Shown piece after piece: positions 6,851 to 16,913 of a stretch of DNA of 64,000 nt (positions are counted from its first letter, which is position 1; each line of letters starts with the position of its first letter). Origin of the DNA: SB11 sp035906255 (lineage in GTDB: Bacteria > Bacteroidota > Bacteroidia > UBA8524); NCBI GenBank assembly GCA_035906255.1, contig JAMIFM010000015.1:1-64000 (forward strand). The letters are read 5' to 3'. A program made the position numbers and the translations under genes. Under the pieces are notes generated by a model. That model saw only the letters and a program-made list of their open reading frames with translations. It was not told where the DNA came from and made no database searches.

Positions 6851-9640
6851 CTAACGAATAAGGGTTAATGTACCTTTAGTATTATTTGTACGCCCTATTC
6901 CGGCTTGTGAAGATATTATATAAAAATATACCCCTGACGGTACTAACTGACCGTTGTAATCACCCCGCCAAATAAACGAAGGTGAGTCTGACTCAAAAAC
7001 CCGCTCACCCCAACGGCTATATATTTCAATTTTAAATGCAATTACATTCTTATAATCAATGTAGAAACCATCGTTAAGGCTATCTCCGTTAGGAGTAAAT
7101 ACATTGGGAATATAGGGAGGGTTACAATCGTCCACCACAATTAAGGCTGTATCTGCTGCGTTTCCGCACTTGTTTGTTGCCACTACCACATAAACACCGC
7201 CTGAATCAGGAGAAATTAACGGTGTTGTTTCGCCCGTATTCCAAACGTATGAGGTTGCACCCACAGCACTGCCGTCAAGCACCAATACAGCATCCTCGCA
7301 AACGGTCGTGTCATTTATTACAGGTTTTGCGGGCAATGAATCCAAATCAATCATTGCAGAGTCGGTATAAGCACATCCGTTCAATGCAAAAACTACTTTG
7401 TATTTGCCTTTTGCACTTACTGTGCGGGTTGCTTGGGTGCTATTATCGTCCCACAAATACGTTGCCCCTGCTATTGTAGCATCCAGCACTGCACTTTGCC
7501 CGCTGCAAACAGTAGTATCTTTAAGTTTTTTTGCAGGAGGGTTTACCACACCAATGGTTATACTATCGGTATGACGGCATCCGTTTAAAGTGAGCCTCGC
7601 CCAATATATGCCTGCCGTATTCACAATTACTGAATCAGCAGTAGCCCCCGTATTCCATAATTTGGTTGCACCTGTAACGGGTGTTTTGAGGGTGTAACTC
7701 CCGCCCGAGCTGCATATTGAAGTATCACTACCCAATGAAAAAACAGGGGTCGGTTTTGAGCCTACTTGTATAGTATCAACAGCAGAACACCCTGCACTAG
7801 TTACTTTTAACCAATACGCTCCTGTTTGTTTTATTGAAACAGCAGATACTGTATCTAATGTACTCCATAAATATGAACACCCTGCACAACTGTATGATTT
7901 AATTATGCTATCACCTTGGCACACTGCGGTATCAGCCCCCAAATTAACCATCGGGAGTTGTTTAACGGCTACAGCTATGGTATCGCTGTTTTTGCAACCG
8001 TTATCTGCCTGTAACCAATAGGTACCTGCCTGCTTGATAGTAATACTTGGGGTGGTTTCGGCGGTACTCCATAAGTACGAGCAGTTTGAACAGTTGTATG
8101 ATTTTGCGATGCTATCACCTGCACAAAAAGAAGTATCGGCACCCAAAGTAACTACAGGAAGCTGGTTTACGGATAATATAACGGTATCGCTGTTTACACA
8201 ACCGTTATTTGCACGCAGCCAATAGCTGCCTGCCTGCTTCATATAAATAGAAGCCGTGGTATCGCCCGTATTCCAAAGGTATTTACAACTTGTACAGCTA
8301 TATGTTTTTAAAAGACTATCGCCTACGCACAATGCGGTGTCATTGCCCAAAGTAACGGCCGGGCCTTGTTTAATGGTAATCACTACCGTATCGCGGGTTT
8401 TGCAATTGCCGTCGGTAACTTCAAGCCAATAGATCCCTGCCTGAGTAATACTAATTGCAGAAGAAGTTTGGTTGGTACTCCACAAATAACTGCATCCTGA
8501 ACAAGTAAACGATTTAAAAATACTATCGCCTCCGCAGATAGAGGTATCTGCCCCTAAATTAGGTATTACAGCGTTTTGAAGGCTTATAACAATGGTATCA
8601 GCAGCGGTGCAGTTATCACGGGTTACTTTTGCCCAATAGGTACCTGCAACAGTTGGTTGATAGGTAGTGGTAGTTGAATTGTCTTGCCACACATAAGTTG
8701 CATTACTTATTGCAGGGTTGAGGGTAGCATTTATCTGCCCGCAATAGGTGCTATCAGCACCAAAGGTAAATGAAAACGGTGCCCCCACTTTAACAATCAG
8801 GGTATCGTATGATGCTACTCCGCATGAGTTTCCCTCAATAATTATCGTATCTGTACCGCTTACATTAAATGTTATTGAAAGAGCAGCGGCACTGTTGTTT
8901 AGTGTTGCTGTGCCGTTGCTGTTTTTGCGGTACCATTTATATGCTGCTGATGCTGTAAAGTTAATGGCTGTGCCGTTGCACACCACTGTATCATTGGATG
9001 GGATATTAATTTTTGGCGTACCGCTTGAACCGCTTAACGAAAATCCGCCGGTGATACACGAATACCCTGATACCGTCCACCCTGTTACATTTACAGATGA
9101 ACTGTTGGGCCATGAGTTTGCCCCTGAGCCGCTTGTAGATGTATAACGTGTACAGTTGTTAGCATTACGAATAATTTTATGCCACAACAACGCATCGGTA
9201 GTGTTATCAACCTTCCAGCCTTGCGAACCGGGGTCGTAACCTACTAAGCCCACCATATCAATAAATGCACCGCTCTTGCGCAATGCAACGGCATCGTTTC
9301 CGTTAACGCCTGCGTTTGTATTTACCAAATTACACGTTGATGCACAATTGGTGTTGCAATAGGGTGTATTTCCCGTAATAATTGATGCCCCAGCGGCAAG
9401 GGTGCCGCTAAGTGTATATGACCCGTTGGGTGAAGTTGCCCCGTTGTTGTAAACATCCAACGTGTAGGCCGATAAATTGATACTTGCATTGGTAGGGTTG
9501 TAAATTTTAACCCCAAAACCGCTGCCGGGATTCCAATCCACATATTCCACAATCATCAAATCATCCGTTTGCGAAAACCCTTTAGCCCCAAATACAAGAA
9601 ACAATACAATTGAAATTGCGTATTTAATCCCCCTAAACAT
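6851..9640 (-). CDS. Secreted repeat protein with lamin-tail domain and T9SS type-B C-terminal signal
   Basis: A 929-residue cell-surface or secreted protein: signal peptide (about residues 5-25), an N-terminal lamin-tail-like beta domain (IVEYVDWNPG...VKIYNPTNASINLSAYTL), then at least seven Ig-like repeats of 60-70 residues, each opening LG.DT.(I/F/V)C.GDS and centred on YLWSTG.T. It ends in the gliding-motility-associated C-terminal domain (IPNVFTPNGDSLND, FKIEIYSRWGERVFES, G.L.PSGVYFY), the type-B sorting signal of the type IX secretion system. Each repeat has a Cys pair (CxxC in SCAGCSYLW). The ATG at 9640 is used; a TTG lies at 9649. Partner or adhesive function unknown. Confidence 0.93.
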   Translation of the reverse strand: MFRGIKYAISIVLFLVFGAKGFSQTDDLMIVEYVDWNPGSGFGVKIYNPTNASINLSAYTLDVYNNGATSPNGSYTLSGTLAAGASIITGNTPYCNTNCASTCNLVNTNAGVNGNDAVALRKSGAFIDMVGLVGYDPGSQGWKVDNTTDALLWHKIIRNANNCTRYTSTSGSGANSWPNSSSVNVTGWTVSGYSCITGGFSLSGSSGTPKINIPSNDTVVCNGTAINFTASAAYKWYRKNSNGTATLNNSAAALSITFNVSGTDTIIIEGNSCGVASYDTLIVKVGAPFSFTFGADSTYCGQINATLNPAISNATYVWQDNSTTTTYQPTVAGTYWAKVTRDNCTAADTIVISLQNAVIPNLGADTSICGGDSIFKSFTCSGCSYLWSTNQTSSAISITQAGIYWLEVTDGNCKTRDTVVITIKQGPAVTLGNDTALCVGDSLLKTYSCTSCKYLWNTGDTTASIYMKQAGSYWLRANNGCVNSDTVILSVNQLPVVTLGADTSFCAGDSIAKSYNCSNCSYLWSTAETTPSITIKQAGTYWLQADNGCKNSDTIAVAVKQLPMVNLGADTAVCQGDSIIKSYSCAGCSYLWSTLDTVSAVSIKQTGAYWLKVTSAGCSAVDTIQVGSKPTPVFSLGSDTSICSSGGSYTLKTPVTGATKLWNTGATADSVIVNTAGIYWARLTLNGCRHTDSITIGVVNPPAKKLKDTTVCSGQSAVLDATIAGATYLWDDNSTQATRTVSAKGKYKVVFALNGCAYTDSAMIDLDSLPAKPVINDTTVCEDAVLVLDGSAVGATSYVWNTGETTPLISPDSGGVYVVVATNKCGNAADTALIVVDDCNPPYIPNVFTPNGDSLNDGFYIDYKNVIAFKIEIYSRWGERVFESDSPSFIWRGDYNGQLVPSGVYFYIISSQAGIGRTNNTKGTLTLIR
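7129..8779 (-). repeat. Internal tandem Ig-like repeats in the T9SS protein gene
   Basis: Roughly seven coding repeats of about 195 bases, recognisable by the recurring protein motif LG(A/N/S)DT(S/A).C.GDS and by YLW(S/N)T. The central copies (about 7,700-8,600) are the most alike, the outer ones more diverged. Domain duplication, not a CRISPR array or noncoding repeat. Confidence 0.8.
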
Positions 9641-9768
9641 ATTCTGCAAAACAACACTTGCAGCTTTAAGAGCATTTTATCAAAATATTAAAAGTAGCTT
9701 TTGTAAATGTTACTTTTCCTTGTTTATAACATGATTTACAAAGTTTTAGAATACACCTGATAAACACA

Positions 9769-10515
9769 TTATAAATCACCCAAATACACCGATAAACCTA
9801 CTCCGGCAAACCAATACCCATCGTCAAAATCCATCACCCCGCCTGAAGCATCTAATTGATAACGTTCGCCCATTTGGTAGGTATAACCGCCTATGATGCC
9901 TAATTCATCATCATCGCTTTCTTCGGGTGTAAAAAAAGAATACTGTTCGGCAAATACTGCTTTGCGGTCGCTAATATCATAGCTAAGGCAATTACCAAAC
10001 ATATAGCGGGTTGTTGTTCCAAAATTCTCAACCAATATGCCAGTGTTGTTGGTATATTCAAACCTGTTCCATGCTTTTTGCACCACTAAAAAAACATCGG
10101 TTCCATAATACCGTTCGTTTAAACTTACCCTTTTTGCAGCTCCTTTGGCCGTAGCTATAATTGATATGCCGGGCATCTTCGCCCCTTCTTGCCAAAGGTT
10201 TACTTTAGTCCCCAACCCGTGTACAAGTATGTCGGTTCTCTCATAACTACGTATTAATGAGGGGCTGTAAAGTGCATAATCATACACATACCGCACCTCA
10301 AACCGTTTTCCGAAACTCTTACGTGCTGTTAATGAAGGTAATTCGTCCTGCTCATCGTGCAGGTTAAAATAATCATACCCCAACTCAACCTGAAAAGCAT
10401 TGTTGGGTACAATGGCGTATAAATCAGTAATACCGGGGCGATCGAAGGTTAACTCCGTTTGCGCCCCGGCAATTTTAAAAGTTATAACAAAAATTACGAG
10501 ATGCAGTTTTCTCAT
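9769..10515 (-). CDS. Predicted outer-membrane transporter-like protein
   Basis: A 248-residue exported protein: signal peptide (about 1-18, ending IAGAQ) and then alternating aromatic beta-strand segments closing in LGDL, consistent with an outer-membrane beta-barrel of the 'transporter / phenol-degradation MetA-like' group (TELTFDRPGITD near the mature N-terminus is typical). It is the last gene of the metal-efflux cluster, 6 bases after the preceding barrel gene, so it is probably co-expressed with the pump. No direct evidence of substrate. Confidence 0.65.
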   Translation of the reverse strand: MRKLHLVIFVITFKIAGAQTELTFDRPGITDLYAIVPNNAFQVELGYDYFNLHDEQDELPSLTARKSFGKRFEVRYVYDYALYSPSLIRSYERTDILVHGLGTKVNLWQEGAKMPGISIIATAKGAAKRVSLNERYYGTDVFLVVQKAWNRFEYTNNTGILVENFGTTTRYMFGNCLSYDISDRKAVFAEQYSFFTPEESDDDELGIIGGYTYQMGERYQLDASGGVMDFDDGYWFAGVGLSVYLGDL

Positions 10516-10521
10516 TCGTGC

Positions 10522-11253
10522 TTAAAACAAAGTAGCTATCCTTAAACCAACATAATTGTTCTTACCGCTTGCATTTCCAAACGTGCTTGTTGAATTGTAA
10601 ACGTTTGCACTACCCATACCTGCCACCAAATGCACTTGTAATATGGCTGCGCCGGTAACATCAACGTTTATGCCTAACGACGCATTTATATCAAAATCGC
10701 TTTTAAAATACAGGTCGCTTTGTTTTTGCTCAAGGTGAAAACCATCTTCAACACTGTGAAACACACGGTTGGTTTTAAAGTTAATTACAGGGGCAATCCC
10801 TATTCCGGCGTGCAAAGTCCATCTTTCTCTCACAAAAGGAGAGCGGTACACCAATTGTATCGGAAAATCTATGGTGTTAAACCTCAAACGGGTTCGGTTG
10901 GTAGAGTCTGCATCGCCCAATGCAGAGTATTCATCCTTTAATTTAATCCCCGCACCGCGTTGCATATAATTAAACCCAAAGCTCACCCCAAGGTTTTTAA
11001 TGGGATAATACTCAAACCGCATACCGCCGCCCAAGCTGGGTTTGCGGAAATAAGTAATAGTATCAGCATTGTCTTTTATGGTTGAGAAGTTTTGGTAGAA
11101 CGTAAAGCCCCAGTAAAACTTTTTAGTTCTAAACAACTCCAATGATTTCTCTTTGGGTTGTGTTTTCCATGTGCTGTCGCCTTTAAACTGCGCATCGGCT
11201 TGTGTAGCAACGGTAGCCAATACCACTATTGCTATCAGCTTATATAATTTCAT
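10522..11253 (-). CDS. PorT-like outer-membrane beta-barrel protein
   Basis: A 243-residue protein with a clear signal peptide (MKLYKLIAIVVLATVATQADAQ region) and a series of amphipathic strands ending in an aromatic residue (IATLF), fitting the small outer-membrane beta-barrel families common in Bacteroidota. Its start codon at 11253 lies inside the end of the RND pump gene (14-base overlap), showing that it belongs to the same operon. It might shape outer-membrane uptake or sensing of the exported metal; this is inference from position. Confidence 0.7.
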   Translation of the reverse strand: MKLYKLIAIVVLATVATQADAQFKGDSTWKTQPKEKSLELFRTKKFYWGFTFYQNFSTIKDNADTITYFRKPSLGGGMRFEYYPIKNLGVSFGFNYMQRGAGIKLKDEYSALGDADSTNRTRLRFNTIDFPIQLVYRSPFVRERWTLHAGIGIAPVINFKTNRVFHSVEDGFHLEQKQSDLYFKSDFDINASLGINVDVTGAAILQVHLVAGMGSANVYNSTSTFGNASGKNNYVGLRIATLF

Positions 11254-14200
11254 TTTCGTTTTCTTTTGTTGGGTTAATAACTACGGGAGCTGTTTTAGTC
11301 TCCTTTTGCTTTTTCATGATATAATAAATCACGGGTAATATCAGCAGGGTAAGAATGGTGGCTGATATAAGCCCGCCAATAACTACAACTGCCAACGGCC
11401 GTTGGGTTTCTGACCCAATACCTGTTGAAAGTGCCGCAGGCAATAGCCCTAAACCTGCCATCAAAGCCGTCATCACTACGGGGCGTACACGGGTAAGTGC
11501 CCCTTCGCGAATGGCTTTCAGTTTATCCATGCCTTTTTCCATGTTTTGGTTGAATATGGATACCAGTATCACACCGTTTTGTACGCACACACCAAACAAG
11601 GCAATGAAACCCACACCCGCTGAAATGCTAAAGTTGATGCCTGTGAGGTATAGCCCCATAATACCCCCGATGAGAGCAAACGGAACGTTGATAAGCACGA
11701 TACCTGCATCTAACGGCGAGCCGAACATGATGAACAACCAGAAGAAAATAAGCAGGATTGATATAGGCACTACTATTTTTAGCTGATTGGTGGCGCGCAC
11801 TTGGTTTTCAAACTCACCGTTCCAAGCCAATGAGTAGCCTTTATCCAACTTCACCGATTCGTTTACTTTTTGTTGGGCTTCGGCAATGGTACTACCCAAG
11901 TCGCGCCCGCGTACCGAGAATTTAATAGGCACAAAACGCTGGTTGGTTTCGCGGTACACAAAGGCCGTTCCTGTGGCAATATCAATATCGGCAATTTCAC
12001 GCAAGGGAATACGAGTACCCTCTTTGCTGCTGGTACCTTTTACTGCCGGAACAAGTAGTTTGCCAATAGCTTCAATACTATTGCGGTATTCAGGTGAAAA
12101 ACGCACCCGAATATCAAACTTACGTTCGCCCTCGTATTTTTGGTTCACTGCCTTACCGCCAATGGCCATTTCAATCACATCGTTAGCGTCGGCAATATTC
12201 ACCCCGTAACGTCCCATTTTCTGGTAATCCAGTTGCACGCGTAATTCGGGCTGGCCAATGCTTTTAAACACCCCCAAATCTTCAACACCGGGTACAGTGC
12301 GCATAATGCTTTTTATTTGCTCTGCCTTTTGCTCAAGGGTAGCCAAATCTTCTCCATATACTTTTATGGCCATTTCACCCTTTACCCCTGATACAGCTTC
12401 CTGCACGTTATCAGAAATGGGTTGTGAAAACCCGAATACTACCCCGGGGTAGCGTTCTTCTAAACGGGTTTGCATACTGTCAATAAGTTGCTCCTTCGTC
12501 CAGCCGTCGCGCCATTCACCTTTAGGCCTCAAATCCACAAAAAACTCTACGTTAAAAAAGCCCGTAGGGTCAGTACCGTCATTAGGACGACCGTTTTGTG
12601 AGATTACTCCTTTTACTTCGGGATAGTTTTTAAATATCCCCCGCATATTTTCAGAGTATTCGTTAGCCTCAGTAAAATTGATACTTTGCGGCATACTTGC
12701 CCTAACGTATATAGAGCCTTCGTTTAGCTGCGGCAAAAATTCAGTACCCAGTGTTCCTCCAACCACAAGGCTGCCCACCAATATCAATCCTGAAATTATA
12801 AGGCTTAGCTTTGGTTTGTTAAGGCATTTATCAAGAAAAGGCATATACAGTTTTTCCATACCGCTAACCAAGGGATTGTGCTTTTCACGAACGTTTTTAT
12901 TGAGTAATATTTTACACAACAAGGGCACAAGCGTTAGCGTAAAAATAAGTGCCCCTACCAATGCAAACCCAATGGTGTAGGCAAGGGGCGAGAACATTTT
13001 GCCTTCAACTTTTTGGAACGCAAAAATGGGAATAAGCGCAGTGATGATAATTAGTTTGGAGAAGAAAATGGGCTTACCCATTTCGGTAGCTATGCTTTTC
13101 ACCATGCCTATTTTGCTGGCAAGGTTAAACCGTTCTTTGCCCATCTCGTGGTTGCGGTGAGCAAGGTATACAAACACCCCTTCTACCATTACCACAGCAC
13201 CGTCAATAATAATCCCGAAGTCAATCGCTCCTATCGAAAGCAAGTTGGCACTCATGCCTTTTAACTTCATACAGATAAAGGCAAACAAAAGTGCTAACGG
13301 AATAATCAGCGATACAATAAGGGTAGTGCGCCAATCCAGCAAGAATATGGTAAGAATAAAGGTTACAAGCAGCATGCCCACAATAAGGTTTTCCATTACG
13401 GTGTGGGTGGTTAGGTTCACCAACGTTGTGCGGTCATAAAACGCATCAATTTTCACATCGCCGGGCAGCACGCGTGCATTCATATCAGCAATGGTGGCAT
13501 TCAAATCCTTCAATACCTTACTGGGGTTTTCGTATTTGCGCAGCAGTACAATACCTTCTACCACATCGGGCAGGGTATCGCGTCCCACCTTACCCATACG
13601 GGGGCGGTTGCTTTCTTGTACATTGGCTACTTCTTTTATAAAAACAGGGATACCGTTTTTAATCGTTACAATGATGTTTTCAATATCGGTGATGGATTTA
13701 ACAGCCCCTATACCCCGCACCACAAAGGCTTGTGAGCCTTTTTCCATCACATCACCGCCCACGTTGGCATTGTTTTCTTTTATCGCATCATATACATCGC
13801 CTACTACAAGGTTGTATTCGTTTAGTTTATTAGGGTCGAGGGTTACTTCGTAGGTTTTAACCTCACCGCCAAAACTAATTACATCAGCAACCCCTGCAAC
13901 GGCTTTTATACGCTTATCTATCACCCAATCCTGTATTTCTTTTAACTCGCGTACGGTTTTGGTTTTGCTGGCAAGTGTGTAACGGTATATCTCACCCGTA
14001 GGCCCGCTGGGCGGTTGTATTTCTGCCTCTATATTTTCGGGCAGGTTTACGTTGCGCAATTGGTTAGCTACCATTTGGCGGGCGGTAAAATCGTCCACAC
14101 CGTCTTCAAACAACAGGGTAACTACTGAAAGGCCGAACAGTGAAACCGAACGCAGGTTTGATTTGTTGGGCACCACGTTCATTTCGGTTTCAATCGGAAT

Positions 14201-14407
14201 GGTGATAAACTTCTCTACCTCTTCGGCACTGCGACCCGGCCATTGGGTAATAAGTACCACACGGGTGTTTATCACATCGGGGAAGGCTTCAATCGGGGTT
14301 TTGGTGAAACTAAATATACCCGCAATTACTATTAGCAGCGTACCTGCTATTACAGTAAATTTATTTTTCAGCGAAAAGCTGATAATACTGCCTAATATCT
14401 TATCCAT
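11240..14407 (-). CDS. CzcA/CusA-family heavy-metal efflux RND transporter
   Basis: The 1055-residue inner-membrane proton antiporter of a tripartite metal pump. It has the RND plan: TM1 at about residues 10-30, a large periplasmic loop, TM2-6, a second loop and TM8-12. The TM4 signature DFGIIIDGAVVMVEG carries Asp396 and Asp402, the pattern known for divalent-cation (Zn/Co/Ni/Cd) exporters, whereas copper/silver CusA proteins lack the DFG.xxDG form. KTPIEAFPDVINTRV and PGRSAEEVEKFITIPIE near the N-terminus are typical of the family. It lies third in the order TolC, adaptor, pump. The exact metal is not proven. Confidence 0.93.
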   Translation of the reverse strand: MDKILGSIISFSLKNKFTVIAGTLLIVIAGIFSFTKTPIEAFPDVINTRVVLITQWPGRSAEEVEKFITIPIETEMNVVPNKSNLRSVSLFGLSVVTLLFEDGVDDFTARQMVANQLRNVNLPENIEAEIQPPSGPTGEIYRYTLASKTKTVRELKEIQDWVIDKRIKAVAGVADVISFGGEVKTYEVTLDPNKLNEYNLVVGDVYDAIKENNANVGGDVMEKGSQAFVVRGIGAVKSITDIENIIVTIKNGIPVFIKEVANVQESNRPRMGKVGRDTLPDVVEGIVLLRKYENPSKVLKDLNATIADMNARVLPGDVKIDAFYDRTTLVNLTTHTVMENLIVGMLLVTFILTIFLLDWRTTLIVSLIIPLALLFAFICMKLKGMSANLLSIGAIDFGIIIDGAVVMVEGVFVYLAHRNHEMGKERFNLASKIGMVKSIATEMGKPIFFSKLIIITALIPIFAFQKVEGKMFSPLAYTIGFALVGALIFTLTLVPLLCKILLNKNVREKHNPLVSGMEKLYMPFLDKCLNKPKLSLIISGLILVGSLVVGGTLGTEFLPQLNEGSIYVRASMPQSINFTEANEYSENMRGIFKNYPEVKGVISQNGRPNDGTDPTGFFNVEFFVDLRPKGEWRDGWTKEQLIDSMQTRLEERYPGVVFGFSQPISDNVQEAVSGVKGEMAIKVYGEDLATLEQKAEQIKSIMRTVPGVEDLGVFKSIGQPELRVQLDYQKMGRYGVNIADANDVIEMAIGGKAVNQKYEGERKFDIRVRFSPEYRNSIEAIGKLLVPAVKGTSSKEGTRIPLREIADIDIATGTAFVYRETNQRFVPIKFSVRGRDLGSTIAEAQQKVNESVKLDKGYSLAWNGEFENQVRATNQLKIVVPISILLIFFWLFIMFGSPLDAGIVLINVPFALIGGIMGLYLTGINFSISAGVGFIALFGVCVQNGVILVSIFNQNMEKGMDKLKAIREGALTRVRPVVMTALMAGLGLLPAALSTGIGSETQRPLAVVVIGGLISATILTLLILPVIYYIMKKQKETKTAPVVINPTKENENEII

Positions 14408-14431
14408 TGTTTAGTAGTATAAAAGCAGTAC

Positions 14432-15553
14432 TTAGTTTTTGTTATTTATTTCGTTGGCTACCAAAAGTGCCCCGCTATGCACTACCACATCGCCTTCTTT
14501 AAGGCCTGAAAGAATTTCGGTATGACCGTTAAATACTTTACCGGTGGTAACTTTTACTTTCTCAAACTCATCCGTTGCAGTTTTGCGGATAACATAATTC
14601 TCATTCTTTTCTAAGAATATGCCCGATGTAAGCACTGCCAAAGCGCGGCTTTTTGTTTGGGGTTTAATTTTAATGGTGGCAAACATTTCAGGTTTCAGCA
14701 ACTCGGCTTCGTTGGGTATTTCTGTACGTACCTTCACCACACGCGATTCAGGCTCTAATACATTGTTTATTTTTTGCACCCTGCCACTAAACTCTTTATC
14801 GGGGTATGATATTGTTGTTGCATCTACGGTATCACCTACGTGTACGCGGGCAATATCACTTTCATACACATTGGCCCATACCCATACGGTTTTTAAATCG
14901 CTTATGGTAAACATATTAGTGTTATTATCCGTACGTATTTGGGTTCCTTGGTTCACGTTACGCTCAACCAAATAACCGCTAATGGGTGCATACACGTTAA
15001 AAACAGCGTCTGGTTTATCGGCTGAACCTCCGTACAATTCAAGAATTTGTTTCTTGCCTGTAAAATCGGCTTTGGCGTTTTTAAACTCCGTTTCTGCAAT
15101 TTGCAAATCCTTTTCCGAGGCAAAGTTTGATTCGTACAATTGCTTCATACGCTCGTAGTTTTTCAAAGCCACGTCAAGGTTAGCACGGGCAATGTTAAAA
15201 TCGCGCTGGTAGGTTGAAATATCTGTTGACAGGATGGTAGCCATTAACTGCCCTTTTTTAATATAATCTCCCAACGAAAATTTAATGTCTTCAACACTAC
15301 CGCTCACAATGGGGTAAATACGCACCACGTGGTCTTCGTCAAAACTCACTTCGCCCACTACGGTTAAATACTCTTCGTAGTCTTTTACGGCCAATGTTTC
15401 AGTAGCAATGTTTTTAAGGGCAAGGCTGTCTAACTTCACCGAAGTAATAATTTGCTTGGCTTCAACGGGCTTGCTGTCTTCCTTTTTTCCGCATGAGATA
15501 AGAGCTGCGCTTAAAATAAAGGAAGCATATATGATGGTTTTTAGAGATGTCAT
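14432..15553 (-). CDS. Periplasmic adaptor of the metal RND pump (CzcB/CusB-like lipoprotein)
   Basis: A 373-residue membrane-fusion protein. The N-terminus is a lipoprotein signal (hydrophobic stretch then ALISC, lipid Cys21). After it come a barrel-sandwich/lipoyl half (SGSVEDIKFSLGDYIKKGQ), an alpha-hairpin (about 120-170, QRDFNIARANLDVALKNYE), the second lipoyl half (VYAPISGYLVERNVNQGTQ) and a beta-barrel (VWVWANVYESDIARVHVG). It bridges the TolC channel and the CzcA-type pump, and lies between their genes with a 4-base gap upstream and 24 bases downstream. Confidence 0.92.
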   Translation of the reverse strand: MTSLKTIIYASFILSAALISCGKKEDSKPVEAKQIITSVKLDSLALKNIATETLAVKDYEEYLTVVGEVSFDEDHVVRIYPIVSGSVEDIKFSLGDYIKKGQLMATILSTDISTYQRDFNIARANLDVALKNYERMKQLYESNFASEKDLQIAETEFKNAKADFTGKKQILELYGGSADKPDAVFNVYAPISGYLVERNVNQGTQIRTDNNTNMFTISDLKTVWVWANVYESDIARVHVGDTVDATTISYPDKEFSGRVQKINNVLEPESRVVKVRTEIPNEAELLKPEMFATIKIKPQTKSRALAVLTSGIFLEKNENYVIRKTATDEFEKVKVTTGKVFNGHTEILSGLKEGDVVVHSGALLVANEINNKN

Positions 15554-15557
15554 GTGA

Positions 15558-16811
15558 TTAAAAAATTTCTTTACCGGTTACGTAATTTAATTGTGCTTTT
15601 GAATTGAAATAGTCTTTTTGAAGACTGATGAAATCGAACGAGGTTTGCAAGTATATACGCTGAAAATCAATGTATTCAAGTATTGATATGGTTTTACGGG
15701 TATAGTTATCGTTAGCATTTTTGTTCAGTTCATTAATCTGTTCAAAAAACTCTACCGAATACAATTTCATAGCGTTATCAAGCAGTTCATAACTTTGATA
15801 GGCCGCTACCACTTCGTTCATTATCTCGTTTTCTTTTTGCAGCACCATTATTTGCGACTGCTTAATGCTGTTTTTAGCCTTTTGTATCTCGCCTTGGTTT
15901 CGGTTAAATACAGGCAGGAAGAACTCAAGCACCAATCCTGTGTACGGACGCACGTAGTTACTACCCTTATCGTGCGGCTGAAACCCTACTTTCGAGTCGG
16001 CAATGGCCAACGCCTTTTGCAGCGTAAGATTCTTTTGGTTGTATTTAATACTTAGCAAACGACTTTCATAATCGGGTCGGTTATTAGCTGCATCTACCGT
16101 TAAATCAGCAAGGTTTATTAGCGCATTAGCATTTGTATCGTTCACTATCGGCTCAATAGAAACGCCGGGTTTAAGATTTAGCAGCATACGCATACTTGCC
16201 ATAAGGTTTTGCAAATCAACACTATTGTTCACCCTATCGTTATGCAGTGCCAACCGTTCGGATTTAAGACGCACCACTTCACTACCGGCAATCAAACCTG
16301 TTTCGTACTGCTTTTGTGCAGCCGCAATAGATTTGTCGTACACATCATCAGCCTGAACATATATCAGCGAAGCCTTGTACGAAGCATGCAACTCATAAAA
16401 ATTTTGAGTGAAATTGTACAGCAATTCCCGAATGGTATTGGCGTACTCTGTCTTAGCTATTTCAAGCCCCACCTCTGCCACTTTACGCGCTTTGCGGTGA
16501 CGGCCTGTAAAAGGCACCATGTGCTCCAGTTGTATCAGCTTTTGATTGCGGTAATTAAAGTATTCATTGCGCTCAACACTGTACAAATCAGCATTAAACA
16601 CAAAGTTGGGGTTGTTCCAAAGCCCCGCTTGTATCACATCCGCCTCTGCATTAGAAAGGTCGTATTGTGCAGCCATCAACTCAAGATTTTCTTTGAGCAA
16701 GAGGCTTTTTGCATCGGCCAATGTCAGGCGTAGCAACAAAGTATCATTGGTTTGCGCATTTAGCAAACCTGCGGCAGCGCAAAGCAGCACTGCCAGCATT
16801 ATTTTTTTCAT
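15558..16811 (-). CDS. TolC-family outer-membrane channel (CzcC-like)
   Basis: A 417-residue outer-membrane efflux protein, first gene of the metal pump operon. It has a signal peptide (cleavage after LNAQ, about residue 20) and two copies of the OEP repeat made of long helices, with typical LTLADAKSLLLKENLEL and RPDYESRLLSIKYNQKNLTLQKA segments. The trimer forms the exit duct reached by the adaptor. The ATG at 16811 has an A-rich leader and no Shine-Dalgarno, usual for this phylum. No clear metal-regulator gene is adjacent. Confidence 0.9.
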   Translation of the reverse strand: MKKIMLAVLLCAAAGLLNAQTNDTLLLRLTLADAKSLLLKENLELMAAQYDLSNAEADVIQAGLWNNPNFVFNADLYSVERNEYFNYRNQKLIQLEHMVPFTGRHRKARKVAEVGLEIAKTEYANTIRELLYNFTQNFYELHASYKASLIYVQADDVYDKSIAAAQKQYETGLIAGSEVVRLKSERLALHNDRVNNSVDLQNLMASMRMLLNLKPGVSIEPIVNDTNANALINLADLTVDAANNRPDYESRLLSIKYNQKNLTLQKALAIADSKVGFQPHDKGSNYVRPYTGLVLEFFLPVFNRNQGEIQKAKNSIKQSQIMVLQKENEIMNEVVAAYQSYELLDNAMKLYSVEFFEQINELNKNANDNYTRKTISILEYIDFQRIYLQTSFDFISLQKDYFNSKAQLNYVTGKEIF

Positions 16812-16913
16812 TAAATTAAAAGGAGTATTAAAAAATCTTTAGCGATAAAAACAGCATTCCACGCCCTGTTAATGGGGCATGAACAATAAATAACAATAAT
16901 CGGTAAAGATATT

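Noticed and set aside
7129..8779. CRISPR array or minisatellite
   Set aside because: The repeats are about 195 bases, in frame and coding; there are no short identical repeats with unique spacers.
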